A stretch of DNA of 64,000 bases, from the NCBI GenBank assembly GCA_934121905.1, contig CAKOVI010000002.1, positions 62,001 through 126,000 of the forward strand, written 5' to 3'. The translations under genes were made by a program, and so were the position numbers. Of this stretch, positions 53,525 to 63,106 are shown piece after piece. Each line of letters begins with the position of its first letter. Position 1 is the first letter of the stretch. This stretch comes from an uncultured Clostridia bacterium. Its GTDB lineage: Bacteria; Bacillota; Clostridia; TANB77; CAG-508. The notes beneath the pieces are model-generated. The model saw nothing but the letters and a program-made list of their open reading frames with translations. It was not told where the DNA came from and did not search any database.

Positions 53525-54934
53525 ATGAATTTAAAAATAAAAGATATATTAAAATGCACAAACGGAAAACTAATAATAGGTGATATAGAAAAAGAATGCA
53601 CAAATTACTCAAAAGACACAAGAACAATAAAAAAAGGAGATACATATATAGGAATAAAAGGCGAAAAATTTGATGGAAGTTCATTTTGGAAAGATGCTCT
53701 AAATAATGGAGCAGAAACAGTAATAATAAATAATATAAAATTAAACGAAATAGAAGAATATAAAAAACAAAATAAAAATATTATACAAGTAGAAGATACA
53801 ATCCAAGCAATAGGCGAAATGGCAAGTCTAAAAATGAGAATACTAAAAAACACATATAATCTAAAAGTAGTTGGAGTTACTGGAAGCGTAGGAAAAACAA
53901 GCACAAAAGATATAATCGCAAATGTACTTTCTGAGAAATATAAGGTTCTAAAAACAGAAGGAAATAATAACAATCATATAGGCTTACCATTTACAATTCT
54001 AAGATTACAAGATGAGGAAATAGCAGTAATAGAAATGGGAATGAATCATTTAGGAGAAATAAGCTATTTAACCAAAATTGCAAAACCAGATATTGCGGTA
54101 ATTACAAATATAGGAACATCTCATATTGGAAACTTAGGTTCAAGAGAAAATATTTTAAAAGCAAAATTAGAAATATTAGAAGGAATGGAAAAAAAGAAAA
54201 TAGTTATAAATAATGATAATGACTTATTAAATAAATGGTATTTAAAAAATAAAGGAGACATAGAAATATATACATTTGGAATAAAAAATGATAGCGAATT
54301 TAAAGCCAAAAATATAAAATTAGAAGAAAACTCAAGTGAATTTACATGTGAAAATAAAAATGAAAAGATAAATATAGAAGTTCCAGTAGGTGGAGAACAT
54401 TTTATATTAAATGCATTATGTGGTTTAACAGTTGGAAAATTATTGAACTTAAATAATGAAGAAATAAAAAATGGAATAAAAGACTTTAAATTAACTGCTA
54501 AAAGAATGGAAATAAATCATTTAAAAAATAATATAACAATTATAAATGATAGTTATAATGCAAGTTATGAATCTATGAAAGCATCAATTTCAAATTTAAA
54601 AAATATGCATGGAACAAGAAAAATTGCAGTTTTAGGAGATATGTTCGAATTAGGTGATTTTTCAGAAAAATTACATAGAGAAGTAGGAACAGAAATCTAC
54701 AAAAACAAAATAGATAAATTATATTTAGTTGGTAATTATGCTAAATTTATTGGTGATGAAGCAAAAAAAGAAGGATATGCAAAAGAAAATATTTTGTATT
54801 TTGAAAATAAGGAAGATTTACTAAAAGATTTAAAAAGCAATTTACAAAATGGAGATGTAGTCTTAATAAAGGCTTCAAATGGTATGAGACTATTTGAGGT
54901 CGCAGAAATTTTAGAAAAGGAGTTTAATAAATGA
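53525..54934 (+). CDS. murF: UDP-MurNAc-tripeptide--D-Ala-D-Ala ligase
   Basis: 469 aa, ATG 53525, SD AGGAGG. Mur ligase: N-terminal DTRTIKKGDTYIGIKG, P-loop GVTGSVGKTSTKD (about 117-129), EMGMNHLGEI and the C-terminal domain NDSYNASYESM. It adds D-Ala-D-Ala to the peptidoglycan precursor. It overlaps ddl by 4 nt (ATGA), so the maker of D-Ala-D-Ala is translationally coupled to the enzyme that uses it. Confidence 0.95.
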   Translation: MNLKIKDILKCTNGKLIIGDIEKECTNYSKDTRTIKKGDTYIGIKGEKFDGSSFWKDALNNGAETVIINNIKLNEIEEYKKQNKNIIQVEDTIQAIGEMASLKMRILKNTYNLKVVGVTGSVGKTSTKDIIANVLSEKYKVLKTEGNNNNHIGLPFTILRLQDEEIAVIEMGMNHLGEISYLTKIAKPDIAVITNIGTSHIGNLGSRENILKAKLEILEGMEKKKIVINNDNDLLNKWYLKNKGDIEIYTFGIKNDSEFKAKNIKLEENSSEFTCENKNEKINIEVPVGGEHFILNALCGLTVGKLLNLNNEEIKNGIKDFKLTAKRMEINHLKNNITIINDSYNASYESMKASISNLKNMHGTRKIAVLGDMFELGDFSEKLHREVGTEIYKNKIDKLYLVGNYAKFIGDEAKKEGYAKENILYFENKEDLLKDLKSNLQNGDVVLIKASNGMRLFEVAEILEKEFNK

Positions 54935-55947
54935 TAAAAATAGGTGTTGTTTATGGCGGTAAATCAACGGAAAGAGAGGTTTCAAAAAAATCTGCTAAGT
55001 CAATTTTAGATAGTTTAGATAGTCAAAAATATGAAATATATCCGATATTTATTGATGAAAAAGGAATGTGGTATGAGGATAATAAATCAACCAGAAAAGA
55101 AATAGAAAATATAATAAAATACCTACAAAAAATGGATATTGTGTTTCCAGTATTACATGGTCTTTTTGGCGAAGATGGAACCATTCAAGGTTTATTTGAA
55201 ATTGCAGGTGTAAAATATGTTGGATGCAAGGTTTTAGCATCAAGTGTTGGGATGGATAAAGTGTATTCAAAAATAATTTTTGAAAAGGCAAAATTAAATC
55301 AAACAAAATATTTATATGTAAAGAGCTATAAATACGGAAAGTATATTTACGTGGACGAAAACTTAGCCGAGAAAAATATAGAAGTTGATGAATTGTTAGA
55401 TTTAATTGAAAATGAATTAAAATATCCTATTTTTGTTAAACCATCAAATTCAGGTTCATCAGTAGGAGTAAATAAGGCAGAAAATAGAACAGAATTAAAG
55501 AAAAATATAGAAGAGGCAGCAGTATTTGATAATAAAATATTAATAGAACAGGGAATTATAGGAAAAGAGGTAGAATGTGCGGTACTTGGCAATAGTAAAA
55601 TTGGTGTAGAGGTAACAAATCCAGGAGAAATTTTGCCATCAGGAGAATATTATTCTTTTGACTCAAAATATAATGACAAAAATTCTCAAACATTGATATC
55701 TGCAAGAATAACTGATGAGCAAAAAGAAGAAATAAAAAAATTAGCCCAAAAAGCATTTTTAGCAATAGATGGAAATGGTCTTTCAAGAGTTGATTTTTTC
55801 GTGGAGGATAAGACCAGCAAAATATATATAAATGAAATAAATACAATGCCAGGATTTACAGAAATAAGTATGTACCCAAAATTATTTGAGGCATATGGAT
55901 ATAATTATTCAAAATTATTAGATAAAATAATAGAAATAAATTTATAA
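54931..55947 (+). CDS. ddl: D-alanine--D-alanine ligase
   Basis: 338 aa, ATG 54931, within the murF stop. ATP-grasp enzyme: GGKSTEREVSKKSAKS near the N-terminus, HGLFGEDGTIQGLFE, FVKPSNSGSSVGV and EINTMPGFTEISMYPKLFEA. The Y residue in the MYPKLFEA context is consistent with D-Ala-D-Ala rather than D-Ala-D-Lac, but this is not decisive. Cytoplasmic; feeds MurF. Confidence 0.95.
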   Translation: MIKIGVVYGGKSTEREVSKKSAKSILDSLDSQKYEIYPIFIDEKGMWYEDNKSTRKEIENIIKYLQKMDIVFPVLHGLFGEDGTIQGLFEIAGVKYVGCKVLASSVGMDKVYSKIIFEKAKLNQTKYLYVKSYKYGKYIYVDENLAEKNIEVDELLDLIENELKYPIFVKPSNSGSSVGVNKAENRTELKKNIEEAAVFDNKILIEQGIIGKEVECAVLGNSKIGVEVTNPGEILPSGEYYSFDSKYNDKNSQTLISARITDEQKEEIKKLAQKAFLAIDGNGLSRVDFFVEDKTSKIYINEINTMPGFTEISMYPKLFEAYGYNYSKLLDKIIEINL

Positions 55948-55948
55948 A

Positions 55949-55994
55949 AAGAATCGACATAGTCTATTTTTGTAGAATTATGTCGAACTTTTTT
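55949..55994 (+). terminator. Terminator after murF-ddl
   Basis: TCGACATA / TATGTCGA stem followed by a T7 run. Confidence 0.75.
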
Positions 55995-56054
55995 TCTTTA
56001 CAAATACTGTAAAATATGGTATTATAGGTATGGTTTATTTCAATATAGAAAGAT

Positions 56055-56633
56055 ATGATTTACAAAAATAAATTTATAAATATATTAAGTTTTATAATTA
56101 CAATAATAATATTTTTAATTCTAAACAGTTTCACTTCGCAAAATTCTGTTATTAGCATAAGAAATATTTCTAATATAATTTCAAAAATAGAATTCCCTAA
56201 AGCAATATCTAAGGTAAAAGAACAAAATAATGAAAGCCTAGACATAGAAATAGGAAACTGGTATATAGAGATTCCGAGCATTAACTTAAAAGCACCAATA
56301 GCAGAAGGAACAGATATAGATACATTAAATACTAAAGTGGGGCACTTTAATGAAACAGACAAAACTGTTGGTAATGTTGGATTAGCTGCACATAATAGAG
56401 GATATAAATATAACTATTTTGAAAAACTAAAAAAATTAAAAATAAATGATGAAATTATATATAAATATGAAAACTTCGAAAAAAAATACTTGATAACAAA
56501 AATAGAAATAATAAAAAATACAGATTGGAGTTATCTTGAAAAAACAGAAAAAAATAAGATTACATTAATAACATGTGTAGAAAATGAACCTCAATATAGG
56601 CGCTGTGTCCAAGCAGAAGAAACAGAAAATTAA
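56055..56633 (+). CDS. Class D-type sortase
   Basis: 192 aa, ATG 56055, SD AGAAAG-type (weak). N-terminal anchor (about 10-26), then the sortase barrel with IEIPSINLKAPIAEGTD, catalytic His in GLAAHNRG (about 113), Cys in TLITC (about 175) and Arg in YRRC (about 184). All three active-site residues are present. It would anchor or polymerise surface proteins. No LPxTG-type substrate gene was seen beside it. Confidence 0.85.
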   Translation: MIYKNKFINILSFIITIIIFLILNSFTSQNSVISIRNISNIISKIEFPKAISKVKEQNNESLDIEIGNWYIEIPSINLKAPIAEGTDIDTLNTKVGHFNETDKTVGNVGLAAHNRGYKYNYFEKLKKLKINDEIIYKYENFEKKYLITKIEIIKNTDWSYLEKTEKNKITLITCVENEPQYRRCVQAEETEN

Positions 56634-56696
56634 TGTATATAAATTTAATTTCCAGAATAAAAATGTAGTAGTAATTTTTTAGGAGGAAATTAGATT

Positions 56697-57305
56697 ATGA
56701 AAAGTAATAAAAAAATTTTTTACATAATGATACTTGTAGTAATAATTTTATTAGGAATAATTATTTACAAAAATGTGATTAAAAAATCAAAAAATGGAAA
56801 CAATATGAGTAGTCAGGAAATCGTAGATTATATTTTAAATAAAACAACTTATACTGCAAAAATTTCGGTGCAAGTAAACAGTAATAAAAATACAAATAAA
56901 TATATTTTAAATCAAAAATTCAACAGTGAAAATGAAAGTATGCAAGAAGTAATTGAGCCATCAAATATAGCCGGAGTAAAAATAATAAAAAAAGATGGTA
57001 ATTTAAAAATAGAAAACACTACTTTGAATTTATCAAAAATATTTGAAAATTATAAAGGACTTGGAGAAAATTGCTTAGACTTAAATACTTTTATTGATGA
57101 CTACAAAAAAAATGAAAAATCAAATTTTGAAGAAAATGATAAAGAAATTATAATGAAAACTAAAAGTAGTAATCGAAATAAATATACAGAAAACAAAATA
57201 TTATACATAAATAAAGAAAGCAAATTACCTACAAAACTTATTATCGAGGATAATAACCAAAATACGACAATAAACATACAATATAATGAAATAGAATTTA
57301 ATTAG
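56697..57305 (+). CDS. Membrane-anchored protein, possibly LolA-like fold
   Basis: 202 aa, ATG 56697, SD TAGGAGG. One N-terminal helix (about 6-24), a Lys-rich linker, then a beta-rich domain with long strands (TTYTAKISVQVNSNKNTNKY, SKLPTKLIIEDNNQNTTINIQYN), as in LolA/germination-lipoprotein-like folds. No lipobox cysteine. It follows the sortase gene by 63 nt. The fold guess is weak; function unknown. Confidence 0.45.
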   Translation: MKSNKKIFYIMILVVIILLGIIIYKNVIKKSKNGNNMSSQEIVDYILNKTTYTAKISVQVNSNKNTNKYILNQKFNSENESMQEVIEPSNIAGVKIIKKDGNLKIENTTLNLSKIFENYKGLGENCLDLNTFIDDYKKNEKSNFEENDKEIIMKTKSSNRNKYTENKILYINKESKLPTKLIIEDNNQNTTINIQYNEIEFN

Positions 57306-57401
57306 AAAATGGAATCTGAAATATATTTTAATTTCCATATTTCAAATTAATCTACGAATATACAGACTTTTAAAATATGCTAATAGTGGGAGTGAATAAT
57401 T

Positions 57402-57752
57402 ATGACAATAAAAAGAGGAGATATGTTTTATGCTGATTTAAGTCCAGTTGTAGGTTCTGAACAAGGAGGAGTTCGTCCAGTTTTGATTATACAAAATGAC
57501 TTAGGCAATAAATACAGTCCAACAGTAATTGCAGCAGCAATTACTTCACAAACAAACAAAACAAAGCTTCCAACACATATAGAAATACAAGGAGATACAC
57601 AAGGACTAAAAAGCAATTCTGTTATTTTAACAGAACAAATTAGAACAATAGATAAAAGCAGACTTAAAGAGAAAATAGGACATATAGATGATAAATTAGT
57701 TATGAATAAAATAAACAATGCACTAGGTGTAAGCTTTGGATTGGAAGAATAA
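57402..57752 (+). CDS. mazF: MazF/PemK-type endoribonuclease
   Basis: 116 aa, ATG 57402, SD GGGAGTG. Family signatures: [23 protein letters not shown] (5-27), [15 protein letters not shown] and [16 protein letters not shown]. This is the EndoA/NdoA type that cuts mRNA at short motifs. The usual antitoxin (mazE/endoAI) is not adjacent: the upstream gene is the LolA-like protein and no small CopG/RHH frame lies in the 96-nt gap. It is either a solitary toxin or one served by an antitoxin elsewhere. Confidence 0.92.
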   Translation: MTIKRGDMFYADLSPVVGSEQGGVRPVLIIQNDLGNKYSPTVIAAAITSQTNKTKLPTHIEIQGDTQGLKSNSVILTEQIRTIDKSRLKEKIGHIDDKLVMNKINNALGVSFGLEE

Positions 57753-57760
57753 AATAAAAA

Positions 57761-57805
57761 GAAAAATTAATTTTAGACTTTTTAATTTAAAATTAATTTT
57801 TCTTT
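57761..57805. terminator. Bidirectional terminator between mazF and the HD-GYP gene
   Basis: AAGAAAAATTAATTTT / AAAATTAATTTTTCTT arms, perfectly complementary. Confidence 0.8.
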
Positions 57806-57815
57806 AAAAAATATA

Positions 57816-58760
57816 TTAAACCTTTAATTTTTTTATAACTTTAACTTCTTCAAATAAAGTATTAATTTTATTTTTTCTTAATTCAAGTGCTGATTTATAA
57901 TTTTCCAAAACCGTAAAGAAATTTCCAACTGTCTCATTTTCTTGTAGATATAGTTTCATATATTCTAAATAATAATTTTTTTGGCTTTCTTTTTTACTTT
58001 TATTCATTTTCTCATAAAGTTTTGTCACTTTTTCCAAACGTTTAATATTTTCTTGTAAATAATTAATATAGTCTTGCGCACAAGATATTTCATAATAGAT
58101 ATCATCTAAAACTACCTTTATCAATACTTTAACAATTGCAGGATTGTTTTTTCCAAGTTTTTCGATATCTGGTTGTTCCTTTTTCGCTTCTTCTTTAAAT
58201 CTGCCATTTGGTTGAGCATTTTCTATAAGAATTTTTAAGGTATCGGTAATTCCAATGTGGGTTTTATATTGACGTTTACTAACTATTGCATCATATTCAT
58301 CAGCTACTCTTATTATTTGAGATTCATATGGTATATCTTTTTTAGTCAATGCCTGAGGATATCCTGTACCATTTAAAGCTTCATGATGGTAATATGGTCC
58401 TGCGGCATATGGACGAAGCTTTAAGTCTTTCATACACATTTCATAGCCTATTGTTGTATGTGTTTTTATGATTGCATATTCTTCATCTGTAAGTTTCCCT
58501 TTTTTTTGTAATACTTCTGATGGAATGAAAATTTTTCCTATATCATGTAAATAAGCACAAATTGTGCAGTATTCTGTGAATCCCTTAGAACAATGTAAAT
58601 ATTCGCATAATCGACAAGTAATTGCTGCAACATTTTCACAGTGCTTTCTTGTAAAAACATCTAATGAACCTAAAGCATTTAGCTGATCTTGCATTGTTTT
58701 ATCTAAATTGTAGGACTTAAGTGAAGTCCTATCGTAAAAATCAAAAACTTCTTTTTTCAT
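57816..58760 (-). CDS. HD-GYP domain phosphodiesterase-like protein
   Basis: 314 aa, ATG 58760, SD AAAGGAG. HD-GYP core at about 28-180: HCENVAAITCRL, LHDIGKIFIP (HD dyad), HTTIGYEM, HHEALNGTGYP (the GYP motif; the usual Asp before Gly is Asn here) and DEYDAI. The C-terminal half is helical. No receiver or membrane domain. It may hydrolyse c-di-GMP or a related nucleotide. The Asn variant makes specificity uncertain. Confidence 0.85.
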   Translation of the reverse strand: MKKEVFDFYDRTSLKSYNLDKTMQDQLNALGSLDVFTRKHCENVAAITCRLCEYLHCSKGFTEYCTICAYLHDIGKIFIPSEVLQKKGKLTDEEYAIIKTHTTIGYEMCMKDLKLRPYAAGPYYHHEALNGTGYPQALTKKDIPYESQIIRVADEYDAIVSKRQYKTHIGITDTLKILIENAQPNGRFKEEAKKEQPDIEKLGKNNPAIVKVLIKVVLDDIYYEISCAQDYINYLQENIKRLEKVTKLYEKMNKSKKESQKNYYLEYMKLYLQENETVGNFFTVLENYKSALELRKNKINTLFEEVKVIKKLKV

Positions 58761-58879
58761 AAACGTATTTCTCCTTTAATTTTATCCTAGATAGATTATA
58801 CTATAATAATTTTAGAAAATCAATTTTAAATATTAATATTTTTTTGGTTTAATTTGTTAAAATAAAATTGTAGCGATTA

Positions 58880-58908
58880 TTGACTTTTCTTTACAAAATT
58901 TATATAAT
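58880..58908 (+). promoter_or_regulatory. addB promoter
   Basis: TTGACT (58880-58885), 17-bp spacer, TATAAT (58903-58908). It excludes the upstream in-frame start at 58880. Confidence 0.7.
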
Positions 58909-58930
58909 TTCCCAAAAGAAGGTGATAAAA

Positions 58931-61900
58931 ATGTCTCTAAGAATAATCTACGGAAAAGCAGGAACAGGAAAAAGTGAATTTATTTATAAAGAAATAAATG
59001 AAAAAATAAAAGAAAAAAATAAAATATATATAATAACTCCAGAACAATTTTCATTCACAGCAGAAAAAAAATTAATGGAAAATAAAAAATCAATTATAAA
59101 TGCAGAAATAATAACATTTAACAGAATGGCATATAGAGTCATGAATGAAATTGGAGGAACTATAAACAGTAATTTAACAAAATGTGGAAAGTCAATGTTA
59201 ATATATTCAATTTTAAAAAATGAAAAGAACAATTTGAATTTATTAAATAAATCAGACGAAAATATAGATTTAGCAATGAGAACAATTTCTGAATTTAAAA
59301 AAAATGAAATATCAATTGAAGATTTAAAAGAAGAAATAAATAATATTCAAGATAATTATTTAAAAATAAAATTACAGGACATGGTTTTAATATATGAAAA
59401 ATTTAATAATAATATAGAAAATAAATATATAGACGAAACAGATTTATTAACGAAATTATCAGAAAATATTGAAAAAATAGAACTATTTAAAAATTCTATA
59501 ATATACATAGACGAATTTGTTGGATATACAAAACAAGAATTAGAAATAATAAAAAAATTATTAAAAATTTCAAAAAGTGTAACAATAACATTTTGCATAG
59601 ATAATTTAGAATTAAATTCTAATCCAGATAAAGATATATTTTATCCCAATAAAGTTACACTAAAAAAAATATTACAATTATTAAATGAAGAAGAAAAAAT
59701 AGAAACTGTAAATTTAAATAATTTATATAGATTTAAAAATGAAGAATTAATTTATTTAGAAAATTATTTATATAATTTAAAAATAAAAAAATATGAAAAA
59801 GAAGTAAAAAATATTAATTTATTTTTATCAAAAAATCAATATACAGAAATTGAATATGTTGCAAAAAAAATAATAAATTTAATAAAAATAAAAAAATATA
59901 AATATAATGAAATAGGAATAATAACAAAAAATGTTAATACATATGCATCATTGGTAAAAGCTATTTTTTCTAAATATGAAATACCTGTATATATTGATGA
60001 AAAAAAAGATTTAAATCAAAATATATTAATTAGGTATATTTTAAGTGTACTAGAAATAATAATAAAAAATTATTCTTATGAATCTGTATTTAATTATTTA
60101 AAAATTAATTTTTTAGAAATAGATGAAGACGATATTTTTAAATTAGAAAAATATTGTATTAAATATGGAATAAAAAATAATAAATTTAAAAAAGATTTTA
60201 TATATGGAATAAAAGAAAAAAATGAGGAAGTAAATTATTTAAATGAATTGAGAAAAAAAATAATTAATCCAATAATTAATTTAGAAAAAAAAATAAATAA
60301 AAAACAGAGTGTAAAAAATATAATAAAAGAAATATATTTATTTTTTATTAATGAAAAAATAGAAAATAATTTAAATAAAAAAATAAAAAAATTAGAAGAA
60401 AAAAATAATTTTGAGTTAGCAAAAGAATATAAAATAAGTTATGAAATTATAATAAATATTTTTGACGAAATTGTAAATATATTTAATGAAGAAGAAATGA
60501 CATTAGATAATTTTTATAAAATATTAAAAATTGGACTTAAAAATAGTGACCTTGGAAAAATTCCAAGTAGTCAAGATGGAGTTACAATAGGAGATACTGA
60601 AAGGTCAAGAACGCATAAAGTTAAAGCAATATTTATTATAGGATTAAATGATGGTGTATTTCCTAGTATAAATAAAGATGAAGGATTCTTTAATGATGCA
60701 GATAGAAGCTTTTTAAAAAATCAGGGAATTGAGCTTGCAAAAGGAACAATAGAGATTATGTATGATGACAACTTCAACATTTATAAAGCATTTACAACAG
60801 CAGAGCAAGAAATATTTTTATCATATTGTCAATCTGATACAGAAGGAAAATCATTAAGACCATCAACATTAATTTTAAAAATAAAAAAAATATTTCCAAT
60901 GTTAAAAGAAAAAAGTGATATTTTAGAGTCAGATGAAAATGATAATTTAATAAATGAAAAAAATATGTATGAGAATTTTATTTTAAATTTATTTGGAGAA
61001 AATATAAATAATAATTCATTTTTATTTTATAAATATTTTAATGAAAATGAAAAATATAAAAAAATACTAAAAAATAATTTAGAATATATTAAATATTTAA
61101 AAGCTCCTGAAAAAATAAAAAAAGAAAATATTCAAAAATTATATGGAAATAAATTAAAAACAAGTGTATCTAAATTAGAAATGTTTAAATCATGTCCTTA
61201 TGAATATTTTTTACAATATAGTTTAAAATTAAAAGAAAAAGAGGAGTTAAAGGTAAGAAATTTAGATACAGGTTCATTTATGCATGAAGTAATAAACTCA
61301 TTTTTTGAAGAGATAAAAAAACAAAATATCAGTGTAAGAAATATTGGTGATGAAAATATTGAAAAAATAGTAAATGAAATAATAAATGAAAAATTAGCAA
61401 ATAATAAAAATTATATTTTTGTTGCAACAGAAAAATATAAACTATTGGTAAAAAGATTAAAAAGGATAATTTTAAAAGCATTAAAATATATAATTATAGG
61501 GTTAAAATCAAGTGATTTTGAAATTGAAGGAACAGAAGTTGCGTTTGATGAAAAAAACGGAAAATATAAACCTATAAATATAAAATTAGAAGATGGAAAA
61601 AATATCGAAATAGTTGGGAAAATAGATAGAATAGATATTGCAAAATGTGAGAATGATAAATATATAAGAATTATAGACTATAAATCTTCTGTAAAAGACA
61701 TAGACTATACAAATATTTATGCAGGATTGCAACTTCAGCTTATTACATATTTAGATGCAATGTGTAAAATAGAAGACTTTATTCCGGCTGGAATATTATA
61801 TTTTAATTTATTAGAGCAAATGATAAGTTCAGAGAAAAAATTAACAGATGAACAAATAGAAGAAAAAATAAAAAATAATTTTAAAATGAAAGGTTTAATT

Positions 61901-62254
61901 TTAGCAGATGTAAAGGTTGCTCAAATGCAAGATAATAATTTGTTACCTAGTACAACATCAAAATTGATTCCTGCATATATGGATAAAGAGGGAAACTTAA
62001 ATCCTAAAAAAAGTAAATTAGCCACAAAGGAAGAATTTGAGAAATTACAAAATTATGTAATAAAAACAATAAAAGAGATTTCAAATGAAATTCTTGATGG
62101 AAATATTAAGCTAAAACCATATTATAAAAATAAAAAAACACCTTGTGAATATTGCACATTTAGAGGTATGTGTGGTTTTAATTCAGGAATATTTAAAACC
62201 GAATATAATTTTATAAATAAAAAATGTAAAGAAGATATTTTAAATAAAGAGTAA
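58931..62254 (+). CDS. addB: ATP-dependent helicase/nuclease subunit B
   Basis: 1107 aa from the ATG at 58931 (SD AAGGTGATAA). Walker A IYGKAGTGKSEF at the N-terminus, inactivated-helicase middle, a C-terminal nuclease domain (EIVGKIDRIDI, IRIIDYKSS) and the iron-sulphur cysteines (CPYEYFLQY plus CEYCTFRGMCGF). With AddA it resects double-strand breaks to Chi-like sites. addA is not the next gene; pgeF follows. Extremely Lys/Ile/Asn-rich, the lowest-GC stretch of the window. Confidence 0.93.
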   Translation: MSLRIIYGKAGTGKSEFIYKEINEKIKEKNKIYIITPEQFSFTAEKKLMENKKSIINAEIITFNRMAYRVMNEIGGTINSNLTKCGKSMLIYSILKNEKNNLNLLNKSDENIDLAMRTISEFKKNEISIEDLKEEINNIQDNYLKIKLQDMVLIYEKFNNNIENKYIDETDLLTKLSENIEKIELFKNSIIYIDEFVGYTKQELEIIKKLLKISKSVTITFCIDNLELNSNPDKDIFYPNKVTLKKILQLLNEEEKIETVNLNNLYRFKNEELIYLENYLYNLKIKKYEKEVKNINLFLSKNQYTEIEYVAKKIINLIKIKKYKYNEIGIITKNVNTYASLVKAIFSKYEIPVYIDEKKDLNQNILIRYILSVLEIIIKNYSYESVFNYLKINFLEIDEDDIFKLEKYCIKYGIKNNKFKKDFIYGIKEKNEEVNYLNELRKKIINPIINLEKKINKKQSVKNIIKEIYLFFINEKIENNLNKKIKKLEEKNNFELAKEYKISYEIIINIFDEIVNIFNEEEMTLDNFYKILKIGLKNSDLGKIPSSQDGVTIGDTERSRTHKVKAIFIIGLNDGVFPSINKDEGFFNDADRSFLKNQGIELAKGTIEIMYDDNFNIYKAFTTAEQEIFLSYCQSDTEGKSLRPSTLILKIKKIFPMLKEKSDILESDENDNLINEKNMYENFILNLFGENINNNSFLFYKYFNENEKYKKILKNNLEYIKYLKAPEKIKKENIQKLYGNKLKTSVSKLEMFKSCPYEYFLQYSLKLKEKEELKVRNLDTGSFMHEVINSFFEEIKKQNISVRNIGDENIEKIVNEIINEKLANNKNYIFVATEKYKLLVKRLKRIILKALKYIIIGLKSSDFEIEGTEVAFDEKNGKYKPINIKLEDGKNIEIVGKIDRIDIAKCENDKYIRIIDYKSSVKDIDYTNIYAGLQLQLITYLDAMCKIEDFIPAGILYFNLLEQMISSEKKLTDEQIEEKIKNNFKMKGLILADVKVAQMQDNNLLPSTTSKLIPAYMDKEGNLNPKKSKLATKEEFEKLQNYVIKTIKEISNEILDGNIKLKPYYKNKKTPCEYCTFRGMCGFNSGIFKTEYNFINKKCKEDILNKE

Positions 62255-62277
62255 TTTTTGTTTGGGAGGATTTGAAA

Positions 62278-63105
62278 ATGGATTTATCAAATGAAATTGT
62301 TGTTCATGTAAAACATGAAAATATGGAATATTTACAATTTAGAAGATTACTAAAATATTCAGATATTTTGGAGCATGCATATTCATTAGGGATAGATAAA
62401 GACTATAGAACATATAGAGCAAACAAAACACCATTGCCAAAAGAAGAGTATGAAAAAAATATTGGTAATTACAAAAAAATATGTGATGTAAATAATATAA
62501 ATTATAAAAATATTGTAAAAGCAAGCCAAGCACATACAGATAATATTTTAGAAATAGCAAAAAAAGACATTACAGAAACAATAGAAAAAGTAGATGGATT
62601 AATTACACAAGAAAAAGACATAATACTTGCAACTACAAATGCAGATTGTATTTTATTATTATTTTTTGACCCAATAAAAAAAGTGATTGCAAATACACAT
62701 TCAGGCTGGAGAGGTACACTTCAAGAAATTTCTGTAAAGACTGTGAAAAAGATGCAAAACGATTTTGGTTGTAATCCAAAAGATATAATAGTATGTATTT
62801 GCCCAAGTATAAGAAAATGCCATTTTGAAGTAGATGAAGATGTATATAAGTTATTTTTAAACAAATTTAATAAATTAGGAAATACTGACAGATTTATAGA
62901 AAAGAAAGGCGAAAAGTGGCATATTGATACTGTTTTAATAAATAAGATAATTTTAGAGCAAGCAGGTATATTAAAAGAAAACATTGAAGATTGTGGAATA
63001 TGTTCAGTATGTAATAAAAATTTAGTTCATTCATATAGAGCAGAAGGTGCCAATTATGGATTGGCAACAGCTTTAATTACTCTAAAAGACGAGAAAGGAA
63101 ATTAA
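62278..63105 (+). CDS. pgeF: Peptidoglycan editing factor PgeF (YfiH/laccase-domain family)
   Basis: 275 aa from the ATG at 62278 (SD GGGAGGA; the in-frame TTG at 62272 is rejected). Metal-site motifs: QAHTDNI, DGLITQEKDI, TNADCILLL, THSGWRGT (about 141-148), CICPSIRKCHFEV and SYRAEGANYGLAT. The family removes mis-incorporated L-Ser from muropeptide precursors and has purine-nucleoside activities in some members. It lies 23 nt after addB and 1 nt before an LD-carboxypeptidase, so the operon links to wall maintenance. Confidence 0.88.
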   Translation: MDLSNEIVVHVKHENMEYLQFRRLLKYSDILEHAYSLGIDKDYRTYRANKTPLPKEEYEKNIGNYKKICDVNNINYKNIVKASQAHTDNILEIAKKDITETIEKVDGLITQEKDIILATTNADCILLLFFDPIKKVIANTHSGWRGTLQEISVKTVKKMQNDFGCNPKDIIVCICPSIRKCHFEVDEDVYKLFLNKFNKLGNTDRFIEKKGEKWHIDTVLINKIILEQAGILKENIEDCGICSVCNKNLVHSYRAEGANYGLATALITLKDEKGN

Positions 63106-63106
63106 T

